From an uncultured Muribaculaceae bacterium (GTDB taxonomy: Bacteria; Bacteroidota; Bacteroidia; Bacteroidales; Muribaculaceae), in NCBI GenBank assembly GCA_910578805.1, contig CAJTRS010000006.1, forward strand, positions 1-48,525: 48,525 nt of DNA, read 5' to 3'. How positions within the stretch are numbered: the first letter of the stretch is position 1; every line of letters starts with the position of its first letter. The notes under the pieces are model-generated. The model was not told the origin of the DNA. It saw nothing but the letters and a program-made list of their open reading frames with translations, and did not search any database. The translations under genes were made by a program, and so were the position numbers. This document shows positions 1 through 8,736 of the stretch, piece by piece.

Positions 1-479
1 GGTCACAAAACCCGGAAATCACGTTTCCGGCCGGCCCTGAACGGCTTGACTTATCTTGTTTTCAGAATCGACTAAGGGTCATTTTTCATTTATGACTCTT
101 GTACTACTTCTTGTCTATTGTAATTCTTTCAATGTTCTCTGTTTTGACCCTGGGTTGTTTCCCAAAAGCGGTGCAAAGTTAACACCTCTTTTTCGTTCCT
201 CCAAACTTTTTCCGATATTTTTTTGTTACCCTCAATCCCCCCATACCTCACAAACACTCCCTTTCCCCATATATATCAATAACTTAAAAATATGTTGTAA
301 AACATATTTTTAACAATCATTTTACATTTAAACATTAACCGACTCATCAAACTATCAAAAATGCATATCCATATAATAATAAGGTGTTTTTATAATGGCG
401 GATATACTATAATGATAGTACCGAACGTTATATCATATACATAAATCACATTCATTTACACATTTAACCCTCAAAAGCC
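1..479. other. Gene-free left edge with inverted repeats
   Basis: No credible gene is seen. The only open frame (56-313) encodes a composition-driven peptide with no recognisable features. The stretch holds a 7-bp hairpin at 12-30 (CCGGAAA/TTTCCGG, no T-run after it), a perfect 13-bp inverted repeat at 284-313, three TATAAT hexamers at 372-377, 391-396 and 408-413, and a small dyad TACTAT-AATG-ATAGTA at 405-420. No good TAnnTTTG promoter for the creD gene was found. The end of an upstream gene may lie just outside the window. Confidence 0.6.
284..313. repeat. Perfect 13-bp inverted repeat, loop GTAA
   Basis: Positions 284-296 pair perfectly with 301-313 around a 4-nt GTAA loop. The arms are A/T-rich and end in TTAA, so it could act as a weak terminator on either strand for a gene left of the window, or as a protein-binding dyad upstream of the creD gene. 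No function can be decided from sequence. Confidence 0.6.
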
Positions 480-1904
480 ATGGATATGCCTCCCATACCC
501 GACCAAAATCAGGAATTGAAACCGGCTAAACGCCAGTCATTGTCACTGAAAATACTTTTTATTGCCCTGATCACCCTTGTGCTGTTGATTCCAGACGCAA
601 TAATATATTCGCTGAATACCGACAGACGCTACACACAGGAACACGTCACCCATGAGATATCAAAATCGTGGAGCGGCCCGCAAACCATATCGGGGCCGAT
701 AATCTCCATTCCTTACCATATCGAGAAATCAAAGGATAAGGATTCGACTGGTGTGATACGGGTGCTTCCGGCCACGCTCGATGTCAATGGAAACATTTCG
801 TCGCAAAAGCTGTCAAGGAGCATCTACGAGACCGTAGTCTATAATTCAAACATCTCGATAAACGGCAATTTCGATCTGAGCATACTGAACACGGCCGGTG
901 TGCCTCTTAACTCCCTGAAATTGGACAAAGCTTATGTGACCGTAGGTATCGGCGACCTCAAAGGGCTCGAATCGGCGTCACCACTGAAATTAGGCAACGC
1001 CTCATATTCACTAAACGGAACATCAAACAACGACGTATATGTCAATCTACGGCAAAACAACACCACAGATTATGTAGTCGAAGAGGTAGTACTACCTGAC
1101 GAAGAGATGTATTCGGAATCGGTGTTGTGTTATGACAATGACTCTTCTACGGGATCGGGCTGCATGCAGGCATCTATCAACCTCAGCGCCACAGACAGCA
1201 CCACTACACTGCCCTTCAGCATGGAACTAAGCCTCAAGGGCTCTGAATCGATAGGAGTGACACCGATAGGAGGAAACAGCGACATATCGCTCAAGGGAGA
1301 ATGCGCGGCACCATCGTTCGGCGGCATGTTTATTCCATCGAAACGCACAGTGGAAAACGGCGCATTCGACGCGCAGTGGCAGCTAAACTCCAACAACCGC
1401 CAGTATCCGCAAGTGTTCAAGGGCGGCCGTTCAGCAAGCATTGCACGCTCGGCCGTGGTGGTCAACATGATAGTACCGGTGGATCATTACCTTAAAGTGG
1501 CACGCGCCATCAAATATGCCATTGTGGTGATTCTGCTCACATTCATATCCGTATTGCTTGCCGAAGTGGTGACCCGCCGCTCCATACATCTGCTTCAATA
1601 CCTGCTCATAGGATTGGCGCTAATCCTGTTTTACTCGCTCCTGTTATCCCTGTCTGAACATATCGACTTCGGAATCAGCTACTTCATAGCGGCGCTTCTC
1701 ACCATAGGATTAGTAACCGCATACATGTGGGGCATACTCAAGTCAAGGCGCGCCGCACTCACTATAGGCGCACTGCTCACTATCATCTATGCATTCATAT
1801 ATGTGCTGCTCTGCCTGGAGACATTCGCACTTCTCACCGGCAGTATCGGCATGTTCATAGCCCTGGGAGGCATCATGTGGGCCACTCTCAGGTTCTGGAA
1901 ATAG
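480..1904 (+). CDS. creD: CreD-family inner membrane protein
   Basis: 474 residues, close to the 450 of E. coli CreD. The N-terminal part follows the family pattern: a cytoplasmic lead, one membrane helix at about 24-45, then the family signature region with W-S-G-P-Q-T, a second GP and IPYH at about 64-80. A long extracytoplasmic domain covers about 46-340, and a cluster of some five hydrophobic helices fills about 345-474. In E. coli creD is the target of the CreBC two-component system and affects envelope stress and beta-lactam or colicin tolerance; its biochemical role is not settled. Here no creBC genes are adjacent, so regulation is unknown. The ATG at 480 precedes the hydrophobic helix by a normal distance. 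It ends 75 bp before dnaE, which has its own promoter. Confidence 0.85.
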   Translation: MDMPPIPDQNQELKPAKRQSLSLKILFIALITLVLLIPDAIIYSLNTDRRYTQEHVTHEISKSWSGPQTISGPIISIPYHIEKSKDKDSTGVIRVLPATLDVNGNISSQKLSRSIYETVVYNSNISINGNFDLSILNTAGVPLNSLKLDKAYVTVGIGDLKGLESASPLKLGNASYSLNGTSNNDVYVNLRQNNTTDYVVEEVVLPDEEMYSESVLCYDNDSSTGSGCMQASINLSATDSTTTLPFSMELSLKGSESIGVTPIGGNSDISLKGECAAPSFGGMFIPSKRTVENGAFDAQWQLNSNNRQYPQVFKGGRSASIARSAVVVNMIVPVDHYLKVARAIKYAIVVILLTFISVLLAEVVTRRSIHLLQYLLIGLALILFYSLLLSLSEHIDFGISYFIAALLTIGLVTAYMWGILKSRRAALTIGALLTIIYAFIYVLLCLETFALLTGSIGMFIALGGIMWATLRFWK

Positions 1905-1952
1905 TTATCAACAAGTTATTGACGTCAGCATGTAGGAATGGGGTATTTTTAG

Positions 1953-1960
1953 TAATTTTG
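1953..1960 (+). promoter_or_regulatory. dnaE promoter, -7 box
   Basis: TAATTTTG is a perfect match to the Bacteroidota -7 box TAnnTTTG. It predicts transcription starting about 10-15 nt before the dnaE ATG, hence a very short leader. No clear TTG -33 element stands at 19-21 bp upstream, so the match rests on the -7 box alone. Confidence 0.5.
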
Positions 1961-1979
1961 GAGAAATTAATTTCACGAT

Positions 1980-4900
1980 ATGACCCCATTCGTACATCTG
2001 CACGTCCATTCTCAATACTCACTCCTCGACGGTCAGGCTCCGGTAACGGCATTGGTTGACAAAGCCCTGGCCGACAACATGGCCGGATTGGCCATCACCG
2101 ACCACGGCAATATGTTCGGCATCAAAGAGATATACAACTACGTCAACGGCGGAGCGCTTAAAGGCTATAAAAAACAGCTTGAAAAAGCCCAAAAGGCCGG
2201 CGATGAAGTGAAAGCCGCGCAGATACAAGGCTGGATCGACCGGTTGAAATCCAAAGATTTCCGGTTGATCATCGGGTGCGAGATGTATGTGGCCAACAAG
2301 TCGCTAAAGGAACAGACCGACAAACGCGACACCGGCCGGCATCTTGTGGTTCTGGCCAAAAACATGACAGGCTATAAGAATCTGATAAAATTAGTTTCCA
2401 AAGCCTGGACCGAAGGCTTCTACATGCACCCCCGTACCGACAAGCAGGAGCTTGCCGCCCACCGCGAGGGACTGATAGTGGCATCGGCCTGCTTAGGCGG
2501 TGAAATACCTCGTCTGATACGCAGCGGACAGATCGACGAAGCCGAGCGTCAGGTACAGTGGTGGAAAGAAACGTTCGGCGATGACTATTACCTGGAACTG
2601 CAGCGCCATGCCACCAACGCACCGGGAGGAAACCGCACTGTGTATGAAGAGCAGAAAGCCGTGAATCCGGAACTCATAAGAATGGCTCGCAAATTCGGAG
2701 TAAAACTAATATGCACCAACGACTGCCATTTTGTGAACGAAAGCGATGCCGAGGCTCATGACCGCCTGATATGTGTGAGCACCAACAGCAACCTCACCGA
2801 TCCTGACCGCATGCGCTACACCAAGCAGGAGTGGTTCAAGACCCAGCAGGAGATGAACGACATTTTCTCCGACCTGCCCGAAGCGCTTGAAAACACCGTG
2901 GAGATAGCCCGTAAAGTGGAGCATTATTCCATAGACCACGGTCCCATAATGCCTAACTTCGAGATACCGGCCGACTTCGGAACCGAAGAGGAGTATCGCC
3001 AACGACTTACGGAGCAAGACCTATTCGAGGAATTCACGCACGACGAAAACGGCAATGTGGTACTCAGCCAGGAGGCCGCGGAGGAAAAAATAAAAAAACT
3101 CGGCGGCTACGACAAACTGTACCGAATAAAATTCGAAGCCGACTATCTGTCGAAATTAGCCTACGAAGGCGCCCGCAGACGCTATGGCGACGAATTGACA
3201 CCCGAACTGAAAGAACGTCTCAACTTCGAGCTTTACATAATGAAGACCATGGGCTTTCCGGGATATTTCCTTATAGTCCAGGACTTCATCAACGCAGCAC
3301 GCGAGCAACTGGGCGTGAGCGTAGGTCCCGGCCGTGGCTCCGCCGCAGGCAGCTGCGTGGCCTATTGCCTGGGCATCACACAGATAGACCCTGTAAAATA
3401 TGACCTGCTTTTCGAACGTTTCCTCAACCCCGACCGAATCTCACTGCCCGATATCGACATAGATTTCGATGATGACGGGCGTGCCGATGTGCTCCGCTAC
3501 GTCAACCAGAAATATGGTGAAGAGAAGGTGGCGCACATCATCACTTACGGCACCATGGCGGCAAAGTCGGCCATAAAGGACGTGGCGCGCATAGAGCAGC
3601 TTCCGTTGAGCGAAAGCGACCGCCTGACCAAACTTATACCGAAGCGCATGCCCACAGTTGACGGCAAAGAACTGAAACCCACGCTCGACAACTGCTACAA
3701 GCATGTACCCGAATTCCAGCCCGAACTTCACTCACACAACGACCTGATAGTCGAGACCCTACAGTTTGCCCGCGCATTGGAGGGAACCGTGCGCAACACC
3801 GGCGTGCATGCCTGCGGCGTGATAATATGCCGCGACGACATCACCGACTGGGTACCGGTGAGCACAGCCGTGGACAAAAGCGCCGACTCCACTTCCAAGG
3901 AGAAGATCATAGTGACCCAATACGAAGGGCGCGTAATCGAGGAGACCGGCCTGATAAAAATGGACTTCCTGGGCCTTAAGACACTATCGATAATAAAGGA
4001 AGCTGTGGCCAATATAAAGCGCACCCGAGGTATCGACATAGACATGGACAACATACCCATCGACGATCCAAAAACCTATCAGCTCTACAGCGAGGGGCGC
4101 ACCACCGGCACATTCCAGTTTGAGTCGGCCGGCATGCAGAAATATCTGCGCGAACTGCAGCCCTCCACTTTCGAGGACCTGATAGCCATGAACGCCCTGT
4201 ATCGTCCCGGCCCCATGGACTACATACCCGACTTCATAGCCCGAAAACATGGCCGCGAACCCATAGTGTATGACATACCGGTCATGGAGAAGTATCTGAA
4301 AGACACTTACGGCGTGACGGTCTATCAGGAACAGGTCATGCTCCTGTCTAGACTCCTCGCCAACTTCACCCGCGGCCAGAGCGACACACTGCGCAAGGCC
4401 ATGGGCAAGAAGATGATCGAGAAGATGAACGAACTGAAAGCTCTGTTTATCCAAGGCGGTCAGGCCAACGGACATGATCCGAAAGTGCTGGAGAAAATAT
4501 GGACCGACTGGGAAAAATTCGCATCTTACGCATTCAACAAAAGCCACGCCACATGCTATTCGTGGGTGGCATTCCAGACCGCTTACCTAAAAGCCAACTA
4601 TCCGGCCGAATATATGGCCGCGGTATTGTCACGCAACCGTTCCGACATAGAGAAACTCTCGGGATTCATCGATGAATGCAAAAAGATGCACATACCGGTA
4701 AAAGGCCCCGACGTAAACGAAAGTTTCGCAGAATTCGGTGTCAACACCCACGGCGACATACGCTTCGGACTCGCGGCACTCAAAGGCATTGGAGAGAATG
4801 TGGCCGCCGAGATACTTGCAGCACGCCGAGAAGGAGGCCCCTTCGAATCGGTCTATGACTTCGTGGAACGCGTGACCCCGTCGGCTCTCAACCGCCGCAT

Positions 4901-5777
4901 CATCGACACTTTGGCCATGGCCGGAGCTTTTGACTGCTTCCAGAGCACCATACAGCGTGAGGACTTCTTTGAGGTTAATAACAAAAACGAGACATTTTCC
5001 GAAGCTTTACTCCGATACGGACAGCTATTCCAGCAGGACAAAATGAACAAAAACATGTCGCTTTTCGGAGAGGACGACGCATCGATGGCCATGGCCGGCC
5101 GGCCGGCCATAGTCCCGGCGCTCCGGTGGGTCGATGCCATACGCCTGGAAAAAGAGCGCGAAATAGTGGGCACATACCATTCGGCCAACCCGCTTGACCC
5201 ATATTATATGGAACTGCGCTTCGGCACAATGTCCCTCAAATCATTTGCAGAACTCACCCCGGCTGAAGATATGGATAATATCACACTCGGAGGCATGGTG
5301 CTTGAATTCACCTCGCGTCCGGCCAAAAACGGAGGCAAATTCGGCATATTGAAAATCCAGGACTACACCGGATCGGCCGAATTCATGCTTTTCGGTCAGG
5401 ACTATATAGATTTCCACAATTTCGGAGTGCCCAGCACACCCATATATTTAAAAGGTGCATTCAAACGCCGTTTCCAAAACTCCGACCTGCGGTTTAAAAT
5501 CAATTCCATAAAACTGCTTGACCAGATTAAAGGCACACTCGTAAGCGGTATCACTCTCAACGTGACAGCCGACAAACTCAACGAAGCGCTGCGTGGAGTG
5601 CTTGCCGAGCATATAAAATCGTCATCGGACCAGACCGGAAGCCTCAGCCTCCGTGTAATAGACCCACAGACCAACCGCTGGATAACGCTCAACTCACAGT
5701 TGCGCGTCCCTGTCAACAAAGACCTGGTGGAAAAACTTGAGAATCTGGAAGTGGATTTCACAATAGATAAAACTTGA
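1980..5777 (+). CDS. dnaE: DNA polymerase III alpha subunit
   Basis: 1,265 residues, a full-length DnaE-type replicative polymerase. Order of domains: N-terminal PHP domain (about 5-260) beginning with H8-V-H10-S, then D41-H42-G, E101, H121 and D248-C-H250; palm with the loop GPGRGSAAGS at 449-458 and catalytic aspartates D493 and D495 in PDIDIDF plus D662 in KMDFLGL; thumb and fingers with the YRPGPMDYIP region; a helix-hairpin-helix region near LKGIGENVA; and an OB fold near residues 1,100-1,190. It copies the chromosome as core of the polymerase III holoenzyme. The metal-binding residues of the PHP domain look intact, unlike in E. coli DnaE where they are lost. It is transcribed alone, and its stop codon (5775-5777) overlaps the trxA promoter. 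Confidence 0.98.
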   Translation: MTPFVHLHVHSQYSLLDGQAPVTALVDKALADNMAGLAITDHGNMFGIKEIYNYVNGGALKGYKKQLEKAQKAGDEVKAAQIQGWIDRLKSKDFRLIIGCEMYVANKSLKEQTDKRDTGRHLVVLAKNMTGYKNLIKLVSKAWTEGFYMHPRTDKQELAAHREGLIVASACLGGEIPRLIRSGQIDEAERQVQWWKETFGDDYYLELQRHATNAPGGNRTVYEEQKAVNPELIRMARKFGVKLICTNDCHFVNESDAEAHDRLICVSTNSNLTDPDRMRYTKQEWFKTQQEMNDIFSDLPEALENTVEIARKVEHYSIDHGPIMPNFEIPADFGTEEEYRQRLTEQDLFEEFTHDENGNVVLSQEAAEEKIKKLGGYDKLYRIKFEADYLSKLAYEGARRRYGDELTPELKERLNFELYIMKTMGFPGYFLIVQDFINAAREQLGVSVGPGRGSAAGSCVAYCLGITQIDPVKYDLLFERFLNPDRISLPDIDIDFDDDGRADVLRYVNQKYGEEKVAHIITYGTMAAKSAIKDVARIEQLPLSESDRLTKLIPKRMPTVDGKELKPTLDNCYKHVPEFQPELHSHNDLIVETLQFARALEGTVRNTGVHACGVIICRDDITDWVPVSTAVDKSADSTSKEKIIVTQYEGRVIEETGLIKMDFLGLKTLSIIKEAVANIKRTRGIDIDMDNIPIDDPKTYQLYSEGRTTGTFQFESAGMQKYLRELQPSTFEDLIAMNALYRPGPMDYIPDFIARKHGREPIVYDIPVMEKYLKDTYGVTVYQEQVMLLSRLLANFTRGQSDTLRKAMGKKMIEKMNELKALFIQGGQANGHDPKVLEKIWTDWEKFASYAFNKSHATCYSWVAFQTAYLKANYPAEYMAAVLSRNRSDIEKLSGFIDECKKMHIPVKGPDVNESFAEFGVNTHGDIRFGLAALKGIGENVAAEILAARREGGPFESVYDFVERVTPSALNRRIIDTLAMAGAFDCFQSTIQREDFFEVNNKNETFSEALLRYGQLFQQDKMNKNMSLFGEDDASMAMAGRPAIVPALRWVDAIRLEKEREIVGTYHSANPLDPYYMELRFGTMSLKSFAELTPAEDMDNITLGGMVLEFTSRPAKNGGKFGILKIQDYTGSAEFMLFGQDYIDFHNFGVPSTPIYLKGAFKRRFQNSDLRFKINSIKLLDQIKGTLVSGITLNVTADKLNEALRGVLAEHIKSSSDQTGSLSLRVIDPQTNRWITLNSQLRVPVNKDLVEKLENLEVDFTIDKT

Positions 5778-5804
5778 TTTTACACGAAAAAATCCCTAAT
5801 TTTG
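5774..5804 (+). promoter_or_regulatory. trxA-fucO promoter
   Basis: TTG at 5774-5776, a 20-bp spacer and TAATTTTG at 5797-5804 give a full Bacteroidota promoter (TTG-N20-TAnnTTTG). It overlaps the dnaE stop codon and lies 64 bp before the trxA ATG, so trxA and fucO can be expressed apart from dnaE. Confidence 0.75.
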
Positions 5805-5868
5805 CAACTAATGCCCCAAGGCATTGTTATGACAGACAAACAATAATAACCAAAACAGACATAAGATT

Positions 5869-6192
5869 ATGGCTTTTAAATTTACCGACAGTAATGTCAA
5901 GGAAGTGATAGCATCGGGCAAGCCCGTAGTAATTGATTTCTGGGCCACATGGTGCGGCCCGTGCATGCGCCTGGCTCCTGTGATCGATGAGCTGGCCGAA
6001 GAATATGCCGACCGCGTAGTCATAGGCAAATACAACATCGAAGAGGAGAGCGAACTGAGCACCGACTACCGTATCATGTCGATTCCCACCATTCTCTTCT
6101 TCAAGAACGGAGAGCAGGTGCGTGACCTGCGAATGACAGGAGCCACCAAGGACGAACTGAAAGCACGCATTGAGAAACTCATAGCACTCTAA
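5869..6192 (+). CDS. trxA: Thioredoxin
   Basis: 107 residues, the standard size of a single-domain cytoplasmic thioredoxin. The redox motif W28-C29-G30-P31-C32 and the cis-proline P73 (SIPT) are present, as is the buried DFWATW strand. No signal peptide is present. It reduces disulfides of cytoplasmic proteins such as ribonucleotide reductase using electrons from thioredoxin reductase. It has its own promoter at 5774-5804 and is followed after 24 bp by fucO, so the two are probably cotranscribed. Confidence 0.97.
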   Translation: MAFKFTDSNVKEVIASGKPVVIDFWATWCGPCMRLAPVIDELAEEYADRVVIGKYNIEEESELSTDYRIMSIPTILFFKNGEQVRDLRMTGATKDELKARIEKLIAL

Positions 6193-6216
6193 TAAAAATA
6201 TTACACGAGACATACC

Positions 6217-7371
6217 ATGATAAATCGTTTTATCCTCAATGAAGTTTCATACTTCGGCCCAGGCGCACGGCGCGAACTTCCGGAAGTCATCAACCGCTTA
6301 GGCAAGAAAAAAGCCATGGTGGTGACCGACCCCGGCCTGATCAAATTTGGCGTGGCCAAAATGGTCACCGACGTGCTTGACAACGCTTCGATACCTTACG
6401 AAGTGTTCAGTGAAGTAAAGCCCAACCCCACAGTCACCAATGTCAAGCAGGGCATAGAGGCCTACAAGAGTTCAGGTGCAGATTTCATTATAGCCATAGG
6501 CGGAGGCTCGGCCATCGACACCGCCAAAGGCATAGGCATAGTCGTGAACAATCCGGAATTCTCCGACATTGTGTCGCTTGAAGGTTGTGCCCCCACACGC
6601 CACAAAAGCGTTCCTATAGTGGCTCTCCCCACTACCGCCGGCACAGCAGCCGAGACCACCATCAATTATGTGATCATCGATGAGGAGAAACAGAAAAAAA
6701 TGGTGTGCGTTGACCCCAACGACATACCGGCCGTGGCCATAATCGATGCCGAACTGATGTACAGCCTGCCAAAAGGCCTTACAGCAGCCACAGGCATGGA
6801 CGCCCTGACACACGCCATAGAAGGTTACATCACCAAGGGTGCGTGGAGCATGTCGGACATGTTTGAGATCGAAGCCATACGAATGATAAGCCGTCACCTG
6901 CCCGTAGCTGTGGAAGAACCTGGCAACCCGGAGGCACGCAACGGCATGGCCGTGGCACAATACATAGCCGGTATGGCATTCTCCAATGTAGGTCTCGGAC
7001 TGGTACACGGTATGGCCCACCCGTTAGGTTCGCTTTTCGATGTGCCCCACGGAGTGGCAAACGCATTGTTGCTCCCCACGGTTATGGAATTCAACATGCC
7101 TTCATGCATGAACAAATATCCCGACATAGCACGCGCCATGGGTGTTGACACCACAGGCATGAGCAACGAGGAAGCATCGCTGGCTGCCGTAAAGGCCGTA
7201 AAAGACCTTGCCGTAAGAGTGGGCATACCCCAACACCTTTCGGAACTCGGCATAGGCGAAGCCGACATACAGCGTCTGTCCGCTCAGGCCATCGATGACG
7301 TATGCACACCCGGAAATCCGCGTGAGGTGTCTTTGGCCGACATCGAAGCCCTGTACCGCAAAGTTCTCTGA
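6217..7371 (+). CDS. fucO: Lactaldehyde reductase, iron-dependent
   Basis: 384 residues, nearly the length of E. coli FucO (383) and alike over its whole length. Motifs: the nucleotide-binding GGGSAIDTAKGIG, PTTAGTAAE, and the Fe(II) ligands D195, H199 (GMDALTHAIEGY), H264 (GLVHGMAH) and H278 (VPHGVAN). FucO reduces L-lactaldehyde to L-1,2-propanediol with NADH, the anaerobic end of fucose and rhamnose breakdown. Group III iron alcohol dehydrogenases are promiscuous, so a 1,3-propanediol dehydrogenase role is also possible, but the match to FucO is very close. There are no fucose genes next to it; it follows trxA and ends at a strong shared terminator. Confidence 0.9.
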   Translation: MINRFILNEVSYFGPGARRELPEVINRLGKKKAMVVTDPGLIKFGVAKMVTDVLDNASIPYEVFSEVKPNPTVTNVKQGIEAYKSSGADFIIAIGGGSAIDTAKGIGIVVNNPEFSDIVSLEGCAPTRHKSVPIVALPTTAGTAAETTINYVIIDEEKQKKMVCVDPNDIPAVAIIDAELMYSLPKGLTAATGMDALTHAIEGYITKGAWSMSDMFEIEAIRMISRHLPVAVEEPGNPEARNGMAVAQYIAGMAFSNVGLGLVHGMAHPLGSLFDVPHGVANALLLPTVMEFNMPSCMNKYPDIARAMGVDTTGMSNEEASLAAVKAVKDLAVRVGIPQHLSELGIGEADIQRLSAQAIDDVCTPGNPREVSLADIEALYRKVL

Positions 7372-7391
7372 TAAGACCATCGCAAATCACA

Positions 7392-7437
7392 AAAACAATG
7401 GAGGCAGTTCTCTTGAGAGAACTGCCTCCATTGTTTT
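7392..7437. terminator. Bidirectional terminator, fucO and ribBA
   Basis: Positions 7392-7412 pair perfectly with 7417-7437 (21 bp) around a TTGA loop. The stem ends in T-rich sequence on both strands (TTTTATTTT on +, TTTTTGTG on -), so it can end both fucO (+) and ribBA (-), which converge here. Confidence 0.92.
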
Positions 7438-7480
7438 ATTTTACATTTCCTAAACTCTTTAAAGCAAGCGTCAGGAAAGT

Positions 7481-8701
7481 TCAATCAACGTTGTCAAGAG
7501 TGTGCCCCATACGCTCCTTTTTGGTGTGCATGTAAAAGCGGTTGTAATCATTAGGTTCTATCTCAATCGGAACTATATCGGCCACTTCAAGACCATAACC
7601 TTCAAGACCGATACGCTTCACCGGGTTATTGGTCATAAGCCGCATCTGCTTTACGCCAAGCTTGTGAAGTATCTGAGCCCCCACACCGTAGTCACGCTCA
7701 TCGGCCTTATGGCCAAGGTGCAAATTGGCATCTACGGTATCGAGCCCCTGTTCCTGAAGCTTGTAAGCCCTTATCTTTTCCATCAGACCTATACCGCGGC
7801 CCTCCTGGTTGAGATACAGTATCACACCCCTGCCCTCCTTCTCCACCATCTGCATGGCTTTGTGAAGCTGCTCGCCGCAGTCACATCGGCATGAGCCGAA
7901 TATATCACCGGTGGCACATGAGGAGTGTACCCGCACCAACACGGGAATGCCGTCAGTCACATCGCCCTTTATCAGAGCTATATGCTCAAGCCCGTTGGAT
8001 TTCTGACGGAAAGGTATGAGCCGGAAATGACCGTAGGCGGTGGGCATATCCACTTCAACACCCTCCTCCACCGACGACTCTTTTCGCATACGGTAAGCAA
8101 TCAGATCACGTATCGATACTAATTTCAGTCCCCATTCATCGGCTTTGCGACGAAGCTGTGGCAAGCGGGCCATCGTACCGTCCTCGTTAAGTATCTCTAT
8201 CAGAGTGGCAGCAGGCTGCAAACCGGCCAACCGCGCCAGATCCACTCCGGCTTCTGTGTGTCCGGGGCGGCGGAGCACACCTTCGTCCTGGGCATAGAGC
8301 GGGTGTACATGACCAGGGCGACCGAACGTGGAAGGCACCGATGCCGGATCGGCAAGCGCACGCAAGGTGGCTGCACGGTCATGGGCCGACACCCCGGTAG
8401 TACACCCCTCGAGTTTGTCAACAGTGATGGTAAATGGGGTGCCGAGCATTGAAGTATTGTCGGAAACCTGATGCGTCAGGCCCAGTTCGCGACACCGAGA
8501 TATGGTGAGCGGCGCACACAACTCGCCGCGGGCGTTGGTTATCATGAAATTGACGTGGTCGGCGGTCACCTTCTCCGCCGCCATGATAAGGTCACCCTCA
8601 TTCTCACGGTCCTCATCATCGACCACTATTACGAACTTGCCGGCGCGGAAATCTTCTATCGCCTCTTCAATGGTATCAAGGTGTATATGTCTGTCAGTCA
8701 T
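7481..8701 (-). CDS. ribBA: Bifunctional riboflavin enzyme RibBA
   Basis: 406 residues combining two enzymes. Residues about 5-205 are 3,4-dihydroxy-2-butanone-4-phosphate synthase (RibB): acidic metal-binding loop DDEDRENEGD at 28-37, HDRAATL, and RPGHTEAGVDLARL. Residues about 210-400 are GTP cyclohydrolase II (RibA): zinc ligands C262, C271 and C273, then LNQEGRGIGL and HKADERDYGVG. The protein makes both precursors of the riboflavin ring, from ribulose 5-phosphate and from GTP. Both sets of motifs look complete, so both activities are expected. It starts 35 bp after the upstream permease gene in the same direction and is probably cotranscribed with it; no FMN riboswitch was seen in that gap. 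Confidence 0.97.
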   Translation of the reverse strand: MTDRHIHLDTIEEAIEDFRAGKFVIVVDDEDRENEGDLIMAAEKVTADHVNFMITNARGELCAPLTISRCRELGLTHQVSDNTSMLGTPFTITVDKLEGCTTGVSAHDRAATLRALADPASVPSTFGRPGHVHPLYAQDEGVLRRPGHTEAGVDLARLAGLQPAATLIEILNEDGTMARLPQLRRKADEWGLKLVSIRDLIAYRMRKESSVEEGVEVDMPTAYGHFRLIPFRQKSNGLEHIALIKGDVTDGIPVLVRVHSSCATGDIFGSCRCDCGEQLHKAMQMVEKEGRGVILYLNQEGRGIGLMEKIRAYKLQEQGLDTVDANLHLGHKADERDYGVGAQILHKLGVKQMRLMTNNPVKRIGLEGYGLEVADIVPIEIEPNDYNRFYMHTKKERMGHTLDNVD

Positions 8702-8736
8702 ATTATCTGGACTTTATGATCGGTAACTTATGAATG

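Noticed and set aside
56..313. 85-residue open frame at the left edge
   Set aside because: No start context, no domain, hydrophobic and Pro/Phe-rich by composition; region looks intergenic.
8702..8736. FMN riboswitch before ribBA
   Set aside because: Only 35 bp separate ribBA from the upstream gene, too short for the riboswitch.
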